NCBI RefSeq assembly: GCF_003290025.1
Contig: NZ_QNHG01000002.1
Location: 958,417 to 1,022,416, forward strand
Direction: 5' to 3'
DNA length: 64,000 nucleotides
From: Pseudogemmobacter bohemicus
GTDB lineage: Bacteria > Pseudomonadota > Alphaproteobacteria > Rhodobacterales > Rhodobacteraceae
The first letter of the stretch is position 1. Every line of letters begins with the position of its first letter. The position numbers and the translations under genes are program-made. The notes below the pieces were generated by a model that did not search any database, had not been told where the DNA came from, and saw only the letters and a program-made list of their open reading frames with translations. Below are positions 55,753 through 63,987 of this stretch, piece by piece.

Positions 55753-55942
55753 TCTGTTGCCGTCTCTCCTTTCATGCCCCTTCAGCGCGCTCCGAAACAC
55801 CACGGGCCGCGACCGCGTCGGGTCGGCTGTGGCCACTCCCCTGTCATGGCTGACAGGTCTCGGATCGTTTCCGGGGGAAGCTGTTTCCAAAATGGGAGAT
55901 AGAGGCCCTGGATTACAACCCCATAACAGCCAAATTCAGCGA

Positions 55943-55959
55943 GAAAAGGTCACCTTTTC
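55943..55959. promoter_or_regulatory. Operator-like palindrome between the Mrp operon and the cation ATPase
   Basis: GAAAAGGT-C-ACCTTTTC is a perfect eight-base inverted repeat around one central base. It lies about 190 bases before the antiporter start and 250 bases before the ATPase start. Size and symmetry suit a dimeric repressor, but no regulator gene is near. Confidence 0.4.
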
Positions 55960-56094
55960 CATGGTTTCCCGGCCCGGGGACGGCCATGGGTCAGGAGATT
56001 GTTACCCAGGGTGACCAGGATTGCACCAGGATGTGATCAGGGGTGCCTTGCCTGGCGGGGTGGCTCGCTGGCCCGATCCTCCGGTGCCGCAGTT

Positions 56095-56108
56095 CTGATC
56101 AGGATCAA
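56095..56108 (+). promoter_or_regulatory. FNR/FnrL-like site before the cation ATPase
   Basis: CTGAT-N4-ATCAA matches the FNR consensus TTGAT-N4-ATCAA at nine of ten positions. It is about 105 bases upstream of the ATPase start codon, which leaves room for a -10 box and leader. This would place the ATPase under oxygen control. Confidence 0.45.
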
Positions 56109-56209
56109 AGACAGGGTGGGTTTCTCCCGCCAGGGTTGAATCTTGCGCGAATTGCCGGTCGGGCAGGGCGGCAGGCAGAGACAGCAACACAGCGAAAGGG
56201 CAGGTCTTC

Positions 56210-58879
56210 ATGGCGGCAGAGGCAGCAAGGGCGCATCGCGCGCCGGCAGAGGAGCCCGATGTGCAGGCGGCCCATTCTCAGGCGGCGGTCGCAGTGCTGA
56301 CCGCGCTGCAAAGCGGGCCCTCAGGGCTTGACCCTGCCGAGGCGCGGCGCCGGCTGGAGCGTTTCGGCCCCAATGCCCTGGCCCAGAGCCGGCGGCGTGG
56401 TCACCTCGCCCGGCTGCTGTCGCAATTCAGCAATGCCCTGATCTGGTTCATGCTGACCGGAGCGTTGGCGGCGCTTTTGCTGGGGCATCTGGTCGATGCG
56501 GGGGTGATCCTTGCGGTGGTGCTGGTCAATGCCGTCGTTGGCTATCTGCAGGAGGGCAAGGCCGAAGAGGCGCTGAACGCCGTCCGCGCCATGATCTCGC
56601 CCCAGGCGGCGGTGCTGCGGGCCGGCACCCGCCATGCGGTCCCGGCGGAAGAGATCGTGCCCGGCGATATCGTGCTGATCGAGGCGGGCGACCGGGTGCC
56701 GGCCGATCTGCGCCTGACTGAGGCCAGTCATCTGACCATAGACGAGGCGATCCTGACCGGGGAATCGCTCAACAGCGAAAAGGCCACCGCGCCGGTTGCC
56801 GCCGATGCTCCGCCCGGCGACCGGCATTCCATGGCGTTTTCCGGCACACTGGTCGCGACGGGCCACGGGCAGGGCGTGGTGGTCGCAACCGGAGCCGCGA
56901 CCCAGATCGGCCATATCAGCGGGCTCCTGGCGGCGGTCGACACGCTGGAGACGCCGCTTCTGCGCCAGATCAACGGCTTTGGCCGGCGCTTTTCCGGCTT
57001 TGCCTTTGCGGCGGCGCTGATCCTGTTTCTCTTCGCGGTCACGCTGCGGGGCTTTGCGTGGGATGAGGCGCTGATGGCGGTGGTGGCGCTGGCGGTGGGG
57101 CTGGTGCCCGAGGGCCTGCCGGCGGTGATCACCATCACCCTCGCGATCGGTGTGCGCCGCATGGCGGCCCGTCACGCGGTGATCCGGCAATTGCCGGCGG
57201 TCGAGACGCTGGGGGCGACCTCGGTGATCTGTTCGGACAAGACCGGGACCCTGACCCGCAACGAGATGACGGTGCGCCGGCTGGTGACGGCTGACGCCAG
57301 CCAGTTGACAGAGGGTGCCGGCTATGATCCCGGCAAGCACCGGATCGAGGCCAGCGGCGTGGCGCGCGATCTGATCCTGTGCGGCTTGCTGTGCAATGAC
57401 GCGGTGCTGCACCCGGGCACCTGGCGGGTCGGTGGCGATCCGATGGAGGGCGCGCTGCTGACGCTGGCGCTGAAAGCCGGGCTGGAGCCGCAGGCCGAAC
57501 GCGCCGCTGCGCCGCGCCTCGGCCTGATCCCGTTTGACGCGCGTCATCGCTTGATGGCGAGCCTTCACGATCTGCCGGGCCGGGGGCGGGTGATCCTGGT
57601 CAAAGGCGCGCCCGAGCGGCTGCTGGCGCTCTGCGATGAGCCACCTGACAGCCCCTGGACCGCCCGGATCGAGGCCGCCGCCGCCGAGGGCGAAAGGGTG
57701 CTTGGTTTCGCGATCAAAGCGGTGCCGACCGGGACCGATGCGATCGGCTTTGCCGATCTGGAAAGCGGGCTCGGTTTCCTCGGCCTTGCCGGTTTTATTG
57801 ACCCACCGCGCGACGAGGCGAAACAGGCCATTGCCGAATGTCGCAGCGCGGGCATCGCCGTGAAGATGATCACCGGCGACCATGGCGCAACCGCGCGCGC
57901 CATTGCGCGTCAGCTGGATCTTGCCGATCAGCCGGTGGTGATGACCGGCCAGGAGCTTGACAGCATCCCCGGGGCGGATTTCTCCGAAACGGTCCGGCGC
58001 ACGGATGTCTTCGCCCGTACCTCGCCCGAACATAAGCTGCGCATCGTCCAGTCACTGCAATCGCTGGGCCGGGTGGTGGCGATGACCGGTGACGGGGTGA
58101 ATGACGCGCCGGCGCTGAAACAGGCGGATGTCGGCATCAGTATGGGGATCAAGGGCACCGAGGCCGCGAAAGAAGCCTCGGCCATGGTGCTGATGGATGA
58201 TAATTTCGCCTCGGTGGTGGCGGCGGTGCATGAGGGCCGCACCGTGCATGACAATATCCGCAAGGTGATCGGCTGGACGCTGCCCACCAATGGCGGCGAG
58301 GCGCTGGCGGTGGCGCTGGCAATCCTGTTCGGTTTCGCGATGCCGATGACGCCGGTGCAGATCCTTTGGATCAACCTGATCCTCGCAGGAACCCTGGGCC
58401 TTGCCCTCGCCTTCGAGCCACCCGAGCCCGGGGTGATGCGCCGCCCGCCGCGCAGGCCCGATCAGGGGCTGCTGACGCCCTTCCTGATCTGGAGGATCTT
58501 CTTTGTCTCAGGTCTCTTCACGCTGTTCTCACTGAGCCTGTTTTTCTGGGCACAGGGCCAGGGGCACGATCTGGAAACCGCCCGCACCATGGTGGTCAAT
58601 CTGCTGGTGGTTCTGGAGATATTTTACCTGTTCAATGTCAGATACCTGCATATGACCTCCTTCACCATGACAGGGGTGAAAGGCACCGGCCCGGTCCTGG
58701 CGGCGGTCGCCGTGGTGATCCTGGCCCAACTTGCCTTCACCTATATGCCGCTGATGCAGGGGGTCTTCGGCTCACGACCGCTGAGCTTCGCAGACGGGCT
58801 GCTGATCATCGCACTGGGAGTGATTTCTCTGGTGATTCTTGAAATCGAGAAACATCTGCTGCGGGATCGCTTTGGCTGA
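56210..58879 (+). CDS. P2-type cation-transporting ATPase
   Basis: An 889-residue P-type ATPase of the Ca2+/Na+ (PMA1/SERCA-like) group. The N-terminal cation-ATPase domain has GLDPAEARRRLERFGPNALA; the actuator has DEAILTGESLNSEK (TGES); helix 4 has VPEGLPAVITITLAIGV, the PEGLP type. The phosphorylated Asp343 is in DKTGTLTRNEMTV, and the hinge is TGDGVNDAPALKQADVG. C-terminal helices include WINLILAGTLGLALAFEPPE. Ca2+, Na+ or K+ is possible and cannot be decided from sequence. It is divergent from the Mrp operon, which suggests joint ion homeostasis, with a possible FNR box upstream. Confidence 0.93.
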   Translation: MAAEAARAHRAPAEEPDVQAAHSQAAVAVLTALQSGPSGLDPAEARRRLERFGPNALAQSRRRGHLARLLSQFSNALIWFMLTGALAALLLGHLVDAGVILAVVLVNAVVGYLQEGKAEEALNAVRAMISPQAAVLRAGTRHAVPAEEIVPGDIVLIEAGDRVPADLRLTEASHLTIDEAILTGESLNSEKATAPVAADAPPGDRHSMAFSGTLVATGHGQGVVVATGAATQIGHISGLLAAVDTLETPLLRQINGFGRRFSGFAFAAALILFLFAVTLRGFAWDEALMAVVALAVGLVPEGLPAVITITLAIGVRRMAARHAVIRQLPAVETLGATSVICSDKTGTLTRNEMTVRRLVTADASQLTEGAGYDPGKHRIEASGVARDLILCGLLCNDAVLHPGTWRVGGDPMEGALLTLALKAGLEPQAERAAAPRLGLIPFDARHRLMASLHDLPGRGRVILVKGAPERLLALCDEPPDSPWTARIEAAAAEGERVLGFAIKAVPTGTDAIGFADLESGLGFLGLAGFIDPPRDEAKQAIAECRSAGIAVKMITGDHGATARAIARQLDLADQPVVMTGQELDSIPGADFSETVRRTDVFARTSPEHKLRIVQSLQSLGRVVAMTGDGVNDAPALKQADVGISMGIKGTEAAKEASAMVLMDDNFASVVAAVHEGRTVHDNIRKVIGWTLPTNGGEALAVALAILFGFAMPMTPVQILWINLILAGTLGLALAFEPPEPGVMRRPPRRPDQGLLTPFLIWRIFFVSGLFTLFSLSLFFWAQGQGHDLETARTMVVNLLVVLEIFYLFNVRYLHMTSFTMTGVKGTGPVLAAVAVVILAQLAFTYMPLMQGVFGSRPLSFADGLLIIALGVISLVILEIEKHLLRDRFG

Positions 58880-58892
58880 TGGCAGAAAGTTT

Positions 58893-58944
58893 GAGTATTT
58901 AAGTCAAGAGGAAGTCAGCTTCCTTCCTCTTGATGAAAATACTC
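58893..58944. repeat. Two-tier hairpin between convergent genes
   Basis: GAGTATTT (58893-58900) pairs with AAATACTC (58937-58944), and inside it TCAAGAGGAAG (58904-58914) pairs with CTTCCTCTTGA (58923-58933). A G-rich block follows. It lies between the ATPase and the convergent ptsN gene, so it may end transcription from both sides. A structurally similar element is found near 63939-63987. Confidence 0.65.
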
Positions 58945-58983
58945 TGGGGGTCCGGGGGTGAAACCCCGGCCGGGGGCGGCGAT

Positions 58984-59448
58984 TCACGCTTCCTGCGTGC
59001 TGCGTGCTTCGATCAGGATCGCATGCAGCTTGGCCGGATCGGTGTTCGAGCGCAGTTTCGACACCACGCTCTGGTCGCGCATGGTGCGGCTGACCAGCGC
59101 CAGCGCCTTCAGATGGTCGACGCCGGAATCTTTCGGCGCCAGCAGACAAAAGATCAGGTCGACCGGCTGGCGGTCGACAGAATCATAATCGAGCGGCTTT
59201 TCCAGCCGGATGAAGATGCCGGCGATGCGGTCGAGTTCCTCGATCCGCGCATGGGGCAAAGCGATGCCATGCCCCACGCCGGTCGGACCCAGCGTCTCAC
59301 GTTCCTGCAACCCGTCCACCGCCGGATCGGCGGGTATTCCCCAGGCCGATTGCGCAATTTCCCCCAACTCCTGGAAGAGACGTTTCTTCGAAGTGAACTG
59401 GCCGACCACGCGGACGGCTGAGGGGACGAGAAGACTGGAAAGTTCCAT
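58984..59448 (-). CDS. ptsN: PTS system nitrogen regulatory IIA component
   Basis: EIIA-Ntr of the regulatory phosphotransfer system. The 154 residues have the PTS EIIA type-2 fold, with the phosphorylated His66 in GIALPHARIEEL. ERETLGPTGVGHGIALPHA and VDLIFCLLAP are standard family text. In alphaproteobacteria it links nitrogen and carbon status to (p)ppGpp and potassium systems. It follows hpf by 44 bases and closes the leftward cluster. The ribosome site is not obvious. Confidence 0.95.
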   Translation of the reverse strand: MELSSLLVPSAVRVVGQFTSKKRLFQELGEIAQSAWGIPADPAVDGLQERETLGPTGVGHGIALPHARIEELDRIAGIFIRLEKPLDYDSVDRQPVDLIFCLLAPKDSGVDHLKALALVSRTMRDQSVVSKLRSNTDPAKLHAILIEARSTQEA

Positions 59449-59492
59449 GAGAAAGCAGAAATCCTGTGGTCATGCAGGGGGGCGTCAGCCCG

Positions 59493-60068
59493 TCACCTGC
59501 TGTTGCGAGGGTCAATCCAGCCGATGTTGCCGTCTTCACGGCGATACACCACGTTCACGCCCCCATGGCCTTCGTTTCTGAACACGAGCATCTTCTGCCC
59601 CGCCAGTTCCATCTGCATCACGGCCTCGCCGACGGTGATCGAAGGGATCTTCGTCTCCATCTCGGCAACCACGACCGGCGCAAGTGTCTCTGGCTCGGCA
59701 TCCTCGTATTCCTCGGATGGGGCGAGGATATAGGACGAGGCCGCGCCGAATTCAACCGGGGCCTTGCGATCAGCGTGATGGTTGCGCAACCGACGCTTGT
59801 AGCGGCGCACCTGCTTGTCCAGCCGCTCGCGGCAGCTTTCAAAGGCGGCATAGATTTCCGCAGCATTGCCTTTGGCCGAAACATTCAGCCCGGTGGCGAG
59901 ATGGATCGTCGTCTCGCAGACGGATTCATGGGCGGCGCGCGAAAAAACCACCATGCAATCGGTGGCACGCTGCGCATATTTTTCGATCAACTCGCCGATT
60001 TCGGCTTTGACATGGGTGGTCAGGGCCTCCCCGATGTCGATCTGTTTGCCGCTGATCTGGTAGCGCAT
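59493..60068 (-). CDS. hpf: Long-form ribosome hibernation promoting factor
   Basis: A 191-residue HPF that stalls ribosomes as 100S dimers. The N-terminal S30AE domain (1-100) begins MRYQISGKQIDIGEALTTHV and contains the HLATGLNVSAKG strand. The C-terminal dimerisation domain (about 135-190) has PSITVGEAVMQMELAGQKML and closes with NVVYRREDGNIGWIDP. The two-domain length marks the long form rather than the enterobacterial short HPF. A possible promoter with a perfect -35 lies about 200 bases upstream. Confidence 0.96.
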   Translation of the reverse strand: MRYQISGKQIDIGEALTTHVKAEIGELIEKYAQRATDCMVVFSRAAHESVCETTIHLATGLNVSAKGNAAEIYAAFESCRERLDKQVRRYKRRLRNHHADRKAPVEFGAASSYILAPSEEYEDAEPETLAPVVVAEMETKIPSITVGEAVMQMELAGQKMLVFRNEGHGGVNVVYRREDGNIGWIDPRNSR

Positions 60069-60256
60069 GATATCTCCTCTGCTTTCTGGGCCGGGTCGGT
60101 GAACATGCGGTCACGAAACCCGGGTCTTCAAAGACATGTCGGCTGTGGGGTCGTCTTTCCGATCTGGATATGGAGGGGAGAAACCGCAAGATGGCGGGGC
60201 CTGTTACGGCCGCCCTGACCTCTCTCACGGTGGGCAATGCTTGCGCTCATATGACC

Positions 60257-60285
60257 ATTTGGTGACAGCGCGCGCGGCCTGTCAA
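60257..60285 (-). promoter_or_regulatory. Possible promoter for hpf-ptsN
   Basis: On the minus strand TTGACA (60285-60280) is a perfect -35 hexamer; after 17 bases comes CCAAAT (60262-60257), a weak -10. It lies in the 257-base gap between lptB and hpf, where a separate promoter is expected. Confidence 0.3.
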
Positions 60286-60291
60286 CAGAAT

Positions 60292-60315
60292 CGGTGCGAA
60301 CCCGGTGTCGCACCG
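60292..60315 (-). terminator. Hairpin after lptB, possible terminator
   Basis: CGGTGCGA pairs perfectly with TCGCACCG across an eight-base loop, ten bases after the lptB stop on the minus strand. The tail ATTCTGTT is only mildly T-rich, so termination may be partial. Confidence 0.45.
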
Positions 60316-60325
60316 CCCAAATGGT

Positions 60326-61102
60326 TCAGACCATACGAAAATTCTCGCCGAGATAGACGCGCCGGACGGTCTCGTCCTTAACGATTTCGTCGGTGGTGCC
60401 GGACATCAGGACCTTGCCGTCATGCAGGATATAGGCGCGATCGATGATGCTCAGGGTCTCGCGGACGTTATGGTCGGTGATCAGCACGCCGATGCCGCGC
60501 GATTTCAGGTCCTGGACCAGATGGCGGATCTCATTCACTGCAATCGGGTCGACGCCCGCGAAGGGCTCGTCAAGCAGCAGATATTTCGGATCTGCAGCGA
60601 GGCAGCGCGCGATTTCGACCCGCCGGCGCTCGCCCCCCGACAGCGCCAGGGCGGGCGCCTGACGCAGATGGGTGATCGAGAATTCCGACAGGAGTTCCTC
60701 CAGCCGCTCGCGCCGTTTATGGCGGTCGGGATGGGCGATTTCCAGCACGGCAAGAATATTGTCCTCGACCGAAAGGCCGCGGAAGATCGAGACTTCCTGC
60801 GGCAGATAGCCGATCCCCAGCCGCGCCCGGCGATACATCGGCAAAGGCGTCACATCGCGCCCGTCGATCAGTACCTGACCGCCTTCGGGGGTGATCAGCC
60901 CGGCGATGGAATAGAAACATGTCGTTTTCCCCGAGCCGTTGGGGCCCAGCAGCGCCACAACCTCGCCCCGCCGCAGATCCATCGTCACATCGCGGATAAC
61001 CGGTCGTTTCTTGTAACTTTTCCTCAGGTTGCGGATTTGCAGCCCCGAAGGCGCCGCCTCTGCTGCTTTCGCCTCAGTCTTCACATTATCGGCGAGAACC
61101 AT
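60326..61102 (-). CDS. lptB: Lipopolysaccharide export ABC transporter ATP-binding protein
   Basis: ATPase of the LptB2FG complex that extracts LPS from the inner membrane. The 258 residues show Walker A GPNGSGKTT, signature LSGGERRRVEIARCL, Walker B LLLDEPFAGVDP and the switch histidine in LITDHNVRETL. The IRNLRKSYKKRPVIRDVTM start is typical. Its ATG shares one base with the lptA stop (TGATG). It ends the LPS unit rnd-kdsD-lptC-lptA-lptB. Confidence 0.96.
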   Translation of the reverse strand: MVLADNVKTEAKAAEAAPSGLQIRNLRKSYKKRPVIRDVTMDLRRGEVVALLGPNGSGKTTCFYSIAGLITPEGGQVLIDGRDVTPLPMYRRARLGIGYLPQEVSIFRGLSVEDNILAVLEIAHPDRHKRRERLEELLSEFSITHLRQAPALALSGGERRRVEIARCLAADPKYLLLDEPFAGVDPIAVNEIRHLVQDLKSRGIGVLITDHNVRETLSIIDRAYILHDGKVLMSGTTDEIVKDETVRRVYLGENFRMV

Positions 61103-61608
61103 CAGTTGGCGCCCGGCAGGAAGGTGGTCGAGACGCCCCCCTCCATCACCCCGGTGCCGGATTTCATCCGGATCGTCAGCTTTTGCCCGGAAAGCGCGCT
61201 TGCGCCTTGTGTCAGCAGCACATCGCCGGTCATCACCACGAGGCCGGTGTCGATCTCATAGACCGCCTCACGCGATTCGGCGGCATCCTTCGCGCTGGCG
61301 ATGGTTACGCCGCCGGTCGCATACAGGCGGCGAATCGCCCGGCTGTCGGCGGCGTATTCAACCCGCACCTCGGCCGCCGTCAGGCGCATTTCGCCCTGGC
61401 CCACCAGCACATTGCCGGTAAACACCGCCGAACCATCGGCATTGTTCACCGAGAGCGTATCGGCCTTGATCTCGACCGGCAGGCTTGTGTCCTGGGTCAT
61501 GGGGCCAAAGGAAATCGTGGCCTCCTGCGCGGATACGGGCTGCACAAAGGCAGGCGGTACAGCCAGCGCAAGCAGCAGCGACAGCAAGAGGCGGGCAATC
61601 GGTGTCAT
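61102..61608 (-). CDS. lptA: Lipopolysaccharide transport periplasmic protein
   Basis: LptA forms the periplasmic bridge that carries LPS to the outer membrane. The 168 residues have a signal peptide (cut near VSAQ-E) and an OstA/LptA beta-jellyroll with PVEIKADTLSVNNADGSAVF, TGNVLVGQGEMRLTAAEVRV and GDVLLTQGASALSGQKL. Its ATG overlaps the lptC stop (ATGA). Together with lptB and lptC it is a co-translated set. Confidence 0.95.
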   Translation of the reverse strand: MTPIARLLLSLLLALAVPPAFVQPVSAQEATISFGPMTQDTSLPVEIKADTLSVNNADGSAVFTGNVLVGQGEMRLTAAEVRVEYAADSRAIRRLYATGGVTIASAKDAAESREAVYEIDTGLVVMTGDVLLTQGASALSGQKLTIRMKSGTGVMEGGVSTTFLPGAN

Positions 61609-62237
61609 GGCATATCCGTTTCGCGGCCTGATCCGCCCGGTTCATATACCAGCTTTACCGAGCCCGAGAAAACCAGAAGATAAGGAGAGGCGCCGCCGCT
61701 GTTACCCTGATGCGTCAGGGTGAAGCTGTCGGCGTCGATGGTAACCTGCGGGCCGGTGGCGGTGACCGCGCTTTCGCTCGCCGCGCCCGAGCGATCCAGC
61801 GCCGTATTCAGCCGGTCGGTCACCACGCGGTAGCCCGAGGAGGTCTCGATCTCGACCCCGCCCGACAGCCTCAGCTGATCGGAGCCGGTATCAAGTTCGG
61901 CATCAAGGGCGCGGATATCGGTGCTGCCGCCCCCTGGCATGTCGAGGCGCACCACCACATCGCTGGCGCCGGCGGTGCGGGTGCCATTGGCGGGGCGCGC
62001 GGCGCTGGCGGTCATGGTGATCGCGGTGCCGTCCGACGTGGTGCCGGCATAGGTGGGCGCCGTCATTCTCGGGTCGCGGGCGAGGTCCTCGACATCGACC
62101 TCGGCATAGCGGATGGCGGCATTCGGGTCGATGCGGTCTGCCAGCAGGAACAGCGTCGACAGCAGCGCCAGCGCCGAAAGCGGCAGCGCCACTTTCAGCC
62201 AGCCGACCAGCCGGGAATGTCGGTCGATCCTCGGCAT
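61605..62237 (-). CDS. lptC: LPS export protein LptC
   Basis: Bitopic inner-membrane partner of LptA. From the ATG after GGAGGACGG it has 210 residues: a short cytoplasmic start, one helix (WLKVALPLSALALLSTLFLL, about 13-32) and a periplasmic beta-jellyroll with YAEVDVEDLARDPRM and GGVEIETSSGYRVVTDR. The length fits alphaproteobacterial LptC. A longer start at 62279 is possible but unnecessary. It lies 13 bases after kdsD. Confidence 0.92.
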   Translation of the reverse strand: MPRIDRHSRLVGWLKVALPLSALALLSTLFLLADRIDPNAAIRYAEVDVEDLARDPRMTAPTYAGTTSDGTAITMTASAARPANGTRTAGASDVVVRLDMPGGGSTDIRALDAELDTGSDQLRLSGGVEIETSSGYRVVTDRLNTALDRSGAASESAVTATGPQVTIDADSFTLTHQGNSGGASPYLLVFSGSVKLVYEPGGSGRETDMP

Positions 62238-62250
62238 CCGTCCTCCGGTT

Positions 62251-63219
62251 TCAGGCCAGGCCCGCGCGCAGGCAGTCATGGATATGCAGGATTCCCTCGG
62301 CCAGCCCGGTTGAGCCGGCGACCATCAGACAGGTGATCTTGCGTTCATTCATCACGGCCAGCGCCTCGACGGCCAGGGTCTCGGGCGCGACGGTCAGGGG
62401 GTTTGTGGTCATCACCTCGGCGGCGCTGAGGGTCAACAGCCCCTCCATATGCCGCCTGAGGTCGCCATCGGTGATGATCCCCTGCAAGTGGCGATCCGCG
62501 CCGCCAACCCCGACCACCCCGAATCCGGCGCGGGTCATAGCGATCAGCGCCTCGGGCATGCCGGTGCCGGGGGCGATCAGTGGCGGCTCGCGGTGCATAA
62601 GATCGCGCACCCTGAGCAGCTTCGCCCCCAGCTTGCCCCCGGGATGGAAGGTGCGGAAATGTTCGGGGGTGAACTGGCGGTGTTCCATCAATGCGATCGC
62701 CAGAGCATCGCCAAGCGCCAGTGTCATCGTGGTCGAGGTGGTCGGCACGATGCCGGTCTCGCAGGCCTCGGGCACCGTGGGCAAAAGGAGTGCCACATCG
62801 GCCTCGCGCAGAAGGGTCGATCCCTCGCGGCCCGCGATGCCGATCAGCGGAATGCCAAAGCGGCGGGCATGGGCCAGCATATCGGCCAGTTCAGGCGTCT
62901 CACCGGAATTCGACAGCATCAGGATGACATCGCCCGGCGCGATCATGCCCAGATCGCCATGGCTGGCCTCTGCCGGATGCACGAATTGCGCCGGGGTGCC
63001 GGTCGAGGCGAAGGTGGCGGCCAGTTTCTTGCCGATATGGCCGGATTTCCCCATGCCCGAGACGACGACCCGGCCCCGCGCCTGCAGGATCAGCGCCACC
63101 GCATCGCTGAAGCTTTGCCCGAGGCAGCCCGCAAGCGTCTCAAGCGCCCCGGCCTCGCGGCGGATCACCCGCTGGCCGGTGGCCAGCAGGGCGGCGGGGT
63201 CAATGGTGGAAGATGTCAT
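62251..63219 (-). CDS. kdsD: Arabinose-5-phosphate isomerase
   Basis: Converts ribulose-5-phosphate to arabinose-5-phosphate, the first step towards Kdo for LPS. The 322 residues have an N-terminal SIS domain (about 35-180) with VVSGMGKSGHIGKKLAATFA, PAEASHGDLGMI and SNSGETPEL. Two C-terminal CBS domains follow (about 205-320), with GIITDGDLRRHME. The lysine of SGMGKSG and histidines known to matter in the family are present. It overlaps the RNase D-like gene by 20 bases. Confidence 0.95.
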   Translation of the reverse strand: MTSSTIDPAALLATGQRVIRREAGALETLAGCLGQSFSDAVALILQARGRVVVSGMGKSGHIGKKLAATFASTGTPAQFVHPAEASHGDLGMIAPGDVILMLSNSGETPELADMLAHARRFGIPLIGIAGREGSTLLREADVALLLPTVPEACETGIVPTTSTTMTLALGDALAIALMEHRQFTPEHFRTFHPGGKLGAKLLRVRDLMHREPPLIAPGTGMPEALIAMTRAGFGVVGVGGADRHLQGIITDGDLRRHMEGLLTLSAAEVMTTNPLTVAPETLAVEALAVMNERKITCLMVAGSTGLAEGILHIHDCLRAGLA

Positions 63220-63823
63220 TCAGGTCATCCCAGCCCAAAAGATCCAACTCGGCCCTGACCGGCAGAAAGGCGAAGAGCTTTTCCGCCAGGGTCAGCCGGT
63301 CCTCGCGGATCAGCTTTTCCTCAAGCGCCGCTTTCAGCCGGTGCAGGTAAAGCACATCCGAGGCGGCATATTCCTTTTGCGCCTCGGTCAGGGTTTCTGA
63401 ACCCCAGTCAGAGGTCTGCTGCTGTTTCGAGACATCGACGCCCACCAGATCGGCAAGCAGATATTTCAGCCCATGCCGGTCGGTATAGGTGCGGATCAGT
63501 TTCGAGGCGATCTTGGTGCACCAGACCGGCGCGGTGGTGACGCCGAAAGCGCGCTTCATCGCGGCAATGTCGAAACGGCCGAAATGGAAGAGCTTCAGCA
63601 CCGCCGGATCGGTCAGCAGCCGTTCGAGATTGGGCGCAGATGTCTGGCCGCGCGCGATCTGCACCAGATGCGCATCGCCCTTGCCATCCGAGAGCTGCAC
63701 GACACAAAGCCGGTCGCGGCGCGGGTCAAGGCCCATGGTTTCGGTATCAATGGCGACAACCGCGCCAAGGTCGAGCCCGTCGGGCAGGTCATGTCGATGC
63801 AGATGGATGGCCAATTGGATCAC
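63200..63823 (-). CDS. RNase D-like 3'-5' exonuclease
   Basis: A 207-residue DEDDy-type exonuclease: motif I is AIDTETMGL, motif II is LFHFGRFDIAAMKRAF, and motif III is YAASDVLYLHRL, with the catalytic tyrosine and aspartate. It is shorter than E. coli RNase D because the C-terminal HRDC domains are missing, as is usual for this short alphaproteobacterial form. The start drawn is GTG; a TTG three codons on is an alternative. It probably opens the kdsD-lpt unit. A link between RNA decay and LPS synthesis is not known and may reflect only gene order. Confidence 0.9.
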   Translation of the reverse strand: MIQLAIHLHRHDLPDGLDLGAVVAIDTETMGLDPRRDRLCVVQLSDGKGDAHLVQIARGQTSAPNLERLLTDPAVLKLFHFGRFDIAAMKRAFGVTTAPVWCTKIASKLIRTYTDRHGLKYLLADLVGVDVSKQQQTSDWGSETLTEAQKEYAASDVLYLHRLKAALEEKLIREDRLTLAEKLFAFLPVRAELDLLGWDDLNDIFHH

Positions 63824-63938
63824 TCTCGGACTTATGCCTGACCGGAATTAATCATCCCCCCGGCGCGGGTCAACTGCGGCAATCCTTTTGGCGGGCGTCG
63901 CAGGGGGCGCTGCCCCCGCCTCCTGCGGAGGCCCCCCG

Positions 63939-63987
63939 GGATATTTAAGGACAGATGAATGCCGATTTCATCTGTCTCTCAATATCC
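63939..63987. repeat. Two-tier hairpin beside a G/C block
   Basis: GGATATT (63939-63945) pairs with AATATCC (63981-63987); inside, GACAGATGAA (63950-63959) pairs with TTCATCTGTC (63967-63976). A C/G-rich block with its own inverted repeats (63893-63938) adjoins it. It has the same architecture, in the opposite orientation, as the element at 58893-58944. No gene is seen between 63824 and the window end. Confidence 0.6.

Noticed and set aside
52933-55902. A plus-strand open frame of 989 codons opposite mnhA
   Set aside because: Gln/Arg/His/Asp-rich shadow of a membrane protein gene; no start signal.
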